DNA of 64,000 nt from Plasmopara viticola (taxonomy: Eukaryota; Oomycota; Peronosporomycetes; Peronosporales; Peronosporaceae). Within the stretch, counting starts at the first letter, position 1. Each line of letters starts with the position of its first letter. The translations under genes were made by a program, and so were the position numbers. Positions 56,701 through 64,000 of this stretch are shown piece after piece. The notes below the pieces were generated by a model. It did no database searches and was not told the origin of the DNA. It saw only the letters and a list, made by a program, of their open reading frames with translations. Where the stretch lies: assembly GCA_001695595.3 (NCBI GenBank), contig MBPM02000013.1:744001-808000 (forward strand), read 5' to 3'.

Positions 56701-59207
56701 GTCGAAGTTCACGCGGCACTGTCTGGATGATGCACACATATTTCGCTAAGCATAGATGTCGACATAAACGTCGATGCGGCAATGCACAATCGTGTCAGCA
56801 CGATTAAGACACGGAGAGAGAGATCGCCGATCTTGTAACGAAGAACATGACAAAACGTGGCGCTTATCGAGCAGCGAAGAGTGCCTCGGATGTTAAAAGG
56901 AGAGTTTAAGGTAGACATGTTGATAAATGACGATAGATTCCGCTACAGACCCTCGTAAAGGGTATAGTAGTAAGATCGAAGGTAAAATCAGCCTGTGATC
57001 TTTAAGTGGACACGAGTTCTAGGATAGAGCTTTAAAAACTTGGAAGAACGACGGTACAGCCGAATTCATGGTCACCGAAGAAGCTTGATTTGATGTTACT
57101 TTGATATGAAGTGGGCTTGGAAGACACTTGGAATGCACTAAGAGCATGCGGTGAATCCTCGATTCTTGAAGACCCCTTTTATCTTTCGTAAAAAGGCACC
57201 GAGATGTTCTTTACGAGATCGGCGAAAGCGTTACCACATGATCAAGGTTGACGACATAGGCTTGATTTCCTATTCACAGCGGTGTGTTCTACCAAATAAA
57301 GAATGTGACGCCAGTGGCATTTGCTTTTACGCAATACACGATCTAAGGCCGGTCAAAGAAAGCAGATTTACCCAATTTACAGCATCATTCTGTGCCCGAA
57401 AGCCAAACCGTGAATGGTACATCATGCCGCTAATGATGAGCTGAATGCGGCGATTGCTCTGACATAGACGCTACTCCTTGAAAAGGCTGTGCTGCGATAC
57501 AAGCATAAAGAATGCACGCTGTACACTACACTCGATTAAGCAGACAGGCATCATCAATTTCTTATGCAAGGGAGTGGCATATTATTGACCGTGGACACTA
57601 CTTTAAGCGGTATAGTCTTATAGTGCTCTAAAACACGTCTGTAACGTTCGATCGTCTGATGACGCAACTATCAGGCCCCTCAAGGCCTATGCACCGACAA
57701 TTTTGCGCTACATTTTTGTTGATAGTCGTGAAGATCACTCAAATTTCAATTGAGAATATACTCATATGCTAAGGCAGAAAAGTGCGCAATGGAAACTTCT
57801 TTTTCAAAATCATTTTCGAAATGCATGGCCTTCGGGCAAATCCGCTACAATAAGACCGTTATAATTTGTTTAGTTCCATCAATTCTGAAAGATTAAAGGA
57901 AGTGGCTTGGCTTGGCCGGTGAATTACAAAGCCCCTTTCTGACTGTTTTAAACTTTGGTTTAAGACAACACTACTAACTGTCTCAAGCCGAGACCTCCGC
58001 ATGATTAACAGTTTAAAGAAGAGCATTGGTTATGTGCTAAAATTTTAGCTTGATATGTCTACAACAAACTGTTTGCAACTCTATAGCCAGAGAAAGCGAG
58101 TTTGCTCGTGGCGTCGTAGACTTATGCGGATAATATCCCAACATTATATATTTCGTATTTCGTGAATGGATTGGCTAATCCTAGCGCTTCGCTAACGTTA
58201 CCACATTGTGGCTCTTGGCTCAGTGGGCGGGGTCTTCAAGCGGCTAACTGTCATACATTTTTCCACTATGCCAAAAACTTTCTGTGCAAAAGGTTAAGTG
58301 CGTACGAGGCGAAATGACCAGAAGCTAAAAAAATTTTAAAGAAAGTTTTCCCTTAGAACGAATGTAGTTCTGTGACTAGAGCGCCCCCGCGCTTCATTGA
58401 ACCACATACTATAAGCATGTGAACACAATCAGTGATCTAGATGGGTATATTCGAGCCATGAGATGACCTGGTTAGATAAGGAGTGAGCATGAACTTACAC
58501 AGGAGGCCAACGCATCGGTGAAACTGCGGTCTGATTTGGGTTACAATCTGATTATGTGTACGATTTGCCACAATCTCTGTCTTCTAGGGTGTGCTTGCTC
58601 GCAAGGCAAACACGTGACTATCTCGATATCACAATCTTTGGCGTCATTTTACATACTTAAAGTCATTTCCGTCGCGTCACTTACTTGTAGCCTTCTATTT
58701 ACGCATGCTGTGGTGTGGCAAATCTCAAGAGACGTATCTTTGAAGTTAACAGACTGAAAGAATTTATTGTCATCCTGACGATTTGGAGCGCATTTTCCCA
58801 TCTCAACTTTAGAATTTTGATGTACTATTCAAAATATACACTTTTTATCTTTACAAACTGGAATCATTTTTGTGCTTGAATTATTCATCGAGTTCTATTT
58901 TTATATTTATAACATTTGATTTTGAATACGACCAAAGTTTTTCTACGATCTAGACCCCCCCACATTCCCGTTCTTTCGTGCCAAGCCCTTAATACAAGAA
59001 AGCCGATCATTGTCTGCCTTCGCTCGCCGTTTATAGGCTCAACGACTGATCCCCAGGTGTGTACACGCAACAATATCCAATCGCATTCTTCTTGCTATCG
59101 GCTGGGCCTTTTGCAGACAATAAGATTCTACAAGTTATGCGCTATCAAGCGCGCTACTGGGCATTTCTAAACTTAATGCTTGTATTTGCAGTTTTAGTAA
59201 GTGCACC
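56700..59207. other. Intergenic, no gene supported
   Basis: 2.5 kb without a convincing gene. The longest plus-strand frames (57,151-57,444 and 58,518-58,757) have no recognised domain and neighbouring frames are equally open. The last ~100 bp before 59,208 should include the promoter or 5' leader of RAB2. Confidence 0.5.
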
Positions 59208-60112
<905 letters not shown>

Positions 60113-60181
60113 CGTTTGACTGACGCAAAATCTAAGACTCGAAGCGTCGTACATAATCTTTACATATAATACACTCAAAGA

Positions 60182-61837
60182 ATGCCACGTGCGTTACTTG
60201 TTGACCTCTCTGTCGAGGTTCTAGAACATGTCGTGGCGTTGGTCGACGTCAAGACGTTGGTAGTGCTCTCTACGACGTGTCACTTGGGGCGCGAGAGACT
60301 CGACCCACTAATCGAAGCGCGAAGCAAGCACGCGTGCTTTACTGTGTACCTCTACCCCACAGTCGCCGCTCTTTGCATTCAGGCGGCAGTACCCGCCACT
60401 TGGCGCCAATTGTACGTGGCCTATCAACTAAAGCAGTTGAATTGGAAAGCTTATAGAGCGGAAGGAACGTCGTCCTTGCTTCGAGCTCTCAAGTTTGACA
60501 ATCAAGAGTATGAAGCGGATCCTACCGTTACGTTCTTAATTCGAAGTGGTGGGCACTACTGGTTTAATGTCCTGCAAGCTAGAATCTCCGATGTCATGCT
60601 GGCGAAAGAAGGGGAGCACGCAGCAGTTGAAGCTGGTACTCAGAGTACAGAAAAGCATGGGGAAATGCCATTCTTGCGTGCTCCGCAACATATTCGCTTG
60701 AGGCACAAATGGGAAAAGATTCGAGCAGTAGGGAACGAACCGTGCCCGCGGCGACATCATACGATGACTTGTTTACCGAATGCTCTTTGTTCTCGAAAGC
60801 TTGTTACTATGATGGATGGCGAGGAACTGGACGCGGTGGTGAATGTGCGGCGCATTGTCATTTTTGGGGGCCACTCAGAGGGGCTGCCGATTGAAGCGTT
60901 TAATGATCTGCATTTGCTTTGCATTGAAGCTGTTGAAGCAAAGAGGGCAAGGAAGGCATGCAGTGCTTGGGTCAAGCCTCGTGTGACGGGACAAGCACCT
61001 TCCCCGCGGTGTGGACACGGTGCCACTTTGCTGATGCCGGACTTGATCATGATCACAGGTGGTAGTGTGGGTGTATCACCCATTCTCACGATGGAAGTCT
61101 ACTTTTTGCATGTGGAAGGATGTGCTGGTAATTACTTTAGAAGAGCAAGTTTGTATGATTTGTTTACTGATGGAGTTGTTGCAGATTTTCGCTGGTCTAC
61201 ACCATCGTGCACCTCGTCGATACCAAGAGGGCGATCGTCGCATGATGTCTATCGGTGCGTATACTCTTATAGCATGCACAATGCAAATTCTTGCTCCTAA
61301 TCGCTTTTATTGGTGTAGACTATCACAAAGTCAAGTGATTATCCATGGAGGACATCAAGTACGTCTTGAGTATATGATGATGTACTACGTCTAAAGTGTT
61401 AATGTTTCTATTGACAGATTCGCCAGTCAAATGGATTGCTTGATGTGCACAAGTTGCACGTCACTACCACGGTAGACGCGTTAGGAGATACGCAGTGCTC
61501 GATCGAGTGGTCGAAGCCTCGATTATCTGGTTCACTTCCGCGTTCGAGGCGTGGTCATAGTACAGACATAATTGGTCCAAACCTTCTTGTGTTTGGTGGA
61601 CAAATCGAGTCCACAGGTCAACTCATGAATGATGTGCATGTACTCGATGTTGCTCGACTAAGGTGGAAGCGTTTGGACGTGCCGGGCGAAGCACCGTGTC
61701 CCCGGCGTGGCTTTAAGAACCAGTTTTTCGGCACGGCCGTTGTGATCTCGAGCGGCTTTGTGCGCTCGACGCCACAGGGTAAAGTTGAGCACCAACTGCC
61801 AGAAAGCAGCATCCATGGATTGTCACTATTAAAATAA
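60182..61837 (+). CDS. F-box/kelch-repeat protein, three exons
   Basis: Exons 60182-61254, 61319-61358 and 61418-61837, with GT-AG introns of 64 and 59 bp; the joined frame encodes 510 residues. The N-terminus (LLVDLSVEVLEHVVALVDVK, about residues 4-23, and on to about 50) resembles an F-box, the SKP1-binding helix bundle of SCF ubiquitin ligases. Kelch repeats follow: PRRHHTM, RIVIFGGHSEG, PSPRCGHGATLL, MITGGSVG, VIIHGGHQ (this repeat is encoded by the 40 bp middle exon), SRRGHSTDIIG, LVFGGQIES, and a last PCPRRGF. The likely role is substrate recognition in an SCF-type ligase, by analogy with plant F-box/kelch proteins; the substrate is unknown. Without splicing the frame would stop at 61,300 in mid-propeller, which supports the intron model. 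Confidence 0.82.
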
Positions 61838-62083
61838 CTAGAGTGTCGTGTCTTGCAACAAATTAGCTAGACTCAAGCAATTTTTAAGAAATCAAACTAC
61901 TGTTTAAGACACGATAAAGAGCCAACATACCACCATGAGCTGGATAAATTCACGCTTTTGAGATCTCTTTTGTCTGCAGAGAGACAAAATTAAGGAGCGC
62001 GAGAGATAACGCAACGTCTTAAAAGCTTAAAATTAATACACAACTCCGCCTAAAATTGCTCTAAATGTACCAAATGTGAATCG

Positions 62084-64000
62084 TTAAATTTCCGTAATCA
62101 GCACGCCGTCGTCATTTAGATACGTCTCCGGAGCTAAGCGACAAGTCACGTCGTCATCGTGAAGCATTGGATCGCCAGCTTTCCGACGCTCTTCCTGATC
62201 AGCAAGTTGCATCTCTTGACTCACTGACAAGCGCACTTCGTCCAACATGCGGTCCATAAACCGTTGGCTTTCTTCCGACGATAAATTCCGTCCACCGAGC
62301 AAATCCTCCGATGGCATGAGAAATTGTTGCTGATGTGACGAAAGGGTCGATAATGAAGGCAGTGGCCCATGAGTAATCGTGTCGTCAATGACTGTCGAGT
62401 CAGCGTCACTACACGTTGGGACTGGGGTCGTACACATCATCGATCGACGCTTGACCTTCTGGGACCGAAGCGTACGGCCACAAAACTGAGTCGCAAATAG
62501 TTCAAACGCTTCAGTGGATACCTGAGCCATGCTTTGCATAAAGTCGTCCAGTGGTCGCGAGTACTGCATGTTTTGTTTCCCAACTCCACGACGTTCCTTG
62601 TCCTTCATTTCCACCATACTCTTCATCAACCCTTCAAACACGGGGTGCGATAGAAAGTGTCCAAATACACCCATGCGAGCAAAGCGTAGCCAGAAATACA
62701 CTTGTTTTCGTCGCTCAGAATCCACCTCGCCTTGTTTACTAGCTCCTAACGACACGATACGCTTGACGGTTTGATAGAGTCCACGAAACGCCGCATTTTT
62801 TGACAATTTGCGCAGAAATGGATCGCTTTCAGTGTACACACTGGGCACGTACTTGATATTTTCCAGCTTCTTGGGTAACTTTGAGCGACTGAGCACACTG
62901 CGAAAGTTTGGCACGGTGCGCAAGTCTCGGCACGCACGACACACACCTGGACCTTGAAAACTTGCACGGCTTCGAGTGTCAGTCACGGGCACAAAGCGCT
63001 TGCAACGCAGACTGCGGACACACCGTCCTTCCTTATCGACGCGCCAGAGACACTCACTAAACACTGCATCCTGCAAAATGAGGCGCTGTTCGTCATTGAG
63101 CTTGTCCACAATGCGCACCTTCTTGTCGTTTCCAAAGACCCGAGGAAACAATTCGCGTGCAATCACGTAGCGAGGACGGCTACCTCCAACAATCTGGACG
63201 GCGTTCGAGACGTAAGCTTGCACATTGTCGTCTCGAAGGCCTGTGCACGGCACATGATCAGTCGGAAGCACCACGCCATTACTGATAGCGTCGTTCCCTG
63301 GTACAGAGGGTGGTAATTCAGAGAGAAACGCAACTGCACTTGGATCACTCTCCAACCGCTCGTCAGCATCTCCATAGCCCTCGTCGTCTTCCTTTCTCGC
63401 TTTTGAAGAAGCCTCAGAAGTTATGGTTTCGTCGACTGCATCCGTCACAAAGTCGGTGTGCTTCTCAGTCTCGTTGCGAGTTGACTCGAATGTTGACAGT
63501 TCGAATGATCCAGCTAGATTGGCCGAGGCAGCAGCCATGGCTGCCGATGATGCAGTAGATGCTACTTCCTCGCCTTCATTCGCATTATCAGACTGGAACT
63601 CTAGGTTCGACGATGGTGGGAAAGGAGCGAGGTCAACGTCTTGAATGTCATTGATCGATAAATGAGGCATGCTCAGGCCACCAATGGAGGAATCCAGCAA
63701 ATGCACAAAGCGATCGTCGCTCGGCACGCGCTCGGCGGTCGAATGTAAAGTGCCATCGTCACGTGAGTCACTACCCTGGTGGTCCTGGTCACTCCTAAGT
63801 TGTACAGGCTGGTGCTTTTGCTTAGTACATCTCACTGTCCCGACTAGCATTTGCCTCAATTTGCGTCCACCCAAATGCCGCTGGAACAACTCGCAGGCTT
63901 CCGGTGACATGTCCATCAACGACCGCATAAAGGCATCGAGATGATCGCTGTACGACATGTTCTGTAAGCCCACGCCACGTTGCTCCTTGTCCTTTAATTG
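62084..64000 (-). CDS. Unrecognised protein with duplicated module, partial (5' end beyond window)
   Basis: The minus-strand frame is open to the right edge (nine codons upstream of the first GTG are still open), giving at least 638 residues with the stop at 62,084-62,086. The edge segment KDKEQRGVGLQNMSYSDHLD and a segment about 460 residues later, KDKERRGVGKQNMQYSRPLD, are clearly homologous, each followed by FM-x-S-(L/M) and a Leu-Arg-rich tail. The complete protein therefore probably contains at least two ~460-residue modules. The internal module has Cys pairs (CLW...CVRSLRCKRF...GVCRACRDL, about residues 310-355) that could bind zinc, a basic helical part and acidic linkers. Family not recognised; a nuclear or DNA-binding role is only a guess. 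Confidence 0.78.
   Translation of the reverse strand, partial: QLKDKEQRGVGLQNMSYSDHLDAFMRSLMDMSPEACELFQRHLGGRKLRQMLVGTVRCTKQKHQPVQLRSDQDHQGSDSRDDGTLHSTAERVPSDDRFVHLLDSSIGGLSMPHLSINDIQDVDLAPFPPSSNLEFQSDNANEGEEVASTASSAAMAAASANLAGSFELSTFESTRNETEKHTDFVTDAVDETITSEASSKARKEDDEGYGDADERLESDPSAVAFLSELPPSVPGNDAISNGVVLPTDHVPCTGLRDDNVQAYVSNAVQIVGGSRPRYVIARELFPRVFGNDKKVRIVDKLNDEQRLILQDAVFSECLWRVDKEGRCVRSLRCKRFVPVTDTRSRASFQGPGVCRACRDLRTVPNFRSVLSRSKLPKKLENIKYVPSVYTESDPFLRKLSKNAAFRGLYQTVKRIVSLGASKQGEVDSERRKQVYFWLRFARMGVFGHFLSHPVFEGLMKSMVEMKDKERRGVGKQNMQYSRPLDDFMQSMAQVSTEAFELFATQFCGRTLRSQKVKRRSMMCTTPVPTCSDADSTVIDDTITHGPLPSLSTLSSHQQQFLMPSEDLLGGRNLSSEESQRFMDRMLDEVRLSVSQEMQLADQEERRKAGDPMLHDDDVTCRLAPETYLNDDGVLITEI

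Noticed and set aside
60182..61300. 372-codon F-box protein ending at 61,300
   Set aside because: The kelch repeats continue in two further exons joined by good GT-AG introns, so the stop at 61,300 is intronic.

Overview
The window looks like a repeat-rich stretch of an oomycete (Peronosporales-type) genome. The reasons are: an ATP-type PEP carboxykinase; anoctamin, RAB2, RUNKEL/ULK4-type kinase and F-box/kelch genes; very short GT-AG introns (41-83 bp) in compact genes; and decayed LINE-like, SINE-like and foldback elements between gene islands. No bacterial-style operon, rRNA, intact tRNA or CRISPR array was seen. The species cannot be named from the sequence alone.

Layout. 1-904 is the 3' part of a PEP carboxykinase gene (copy 1), followed by a ~2.1 kb 3' flank. 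That flank recurs downstream of copy 2 (19.9-22.15 kb, direct) and next to copy 3 (38.35-40.56 kb, inverted). The shared block is longer between copies 1 and 3: about 1,040-7,760 reappears inverted at about 33,840-40,560, and the right arm continues to about 41,740 with sequence matching the 5' side of copy 2. From about 6.4 to 12.4 kb lies a decayed ~6 kb LINE-type element on the minus strand (ORF1, endonuclease, reverse transcriptase, C-terminal zinc-binding region). Next come two broken coiled-coil genes (12.4-16.5 kb), one with a tRNA-derived SINE-like insertion.

The intact gene part starts with PEP carboxykinase copy 2 (18,301-19,908, +). It is followed by an anoctamin (23,764-26,481, -) and a large acidic DFG-motif protein reminiscent of aftiphilin/gamma-synergin (26,756-30,550, -). 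The 30.6-46.8 kb interval is repeats and decayed sequence, including a PEP carboxykinase remnant cut by a foldback/MITE-like element (40,681-41,014). A second anoctamin lies at 46,866-49,586 (+).

The right quarter is gene-dense: a nine-exon RUNKEL/ULK4-like kinase (50,188-54,601, -), a small two-exon gene, a short tandem repeat, a five-exon RAB2 GTPase (59,208-60,112, +), a three-exon F-box/kelch gene starting 69 bp after it, and a minus-strand protein that runs off the window end and contains a duplicated module.

The genes do not form one pathway: PEP carboxykinase is gluconeogenic, RAB2 and the DFG-motif protein point to vesicle traffic, anoctamins to membrane scrambling or ion transport, and the kinase to microtubule or cilium organisation. 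The main biological story is segmental duplication. PEP carboxykinase is present as one intact copy, one open but catalytically altered copy and one fragment, and anoctamin as two intact inverted paralogs.
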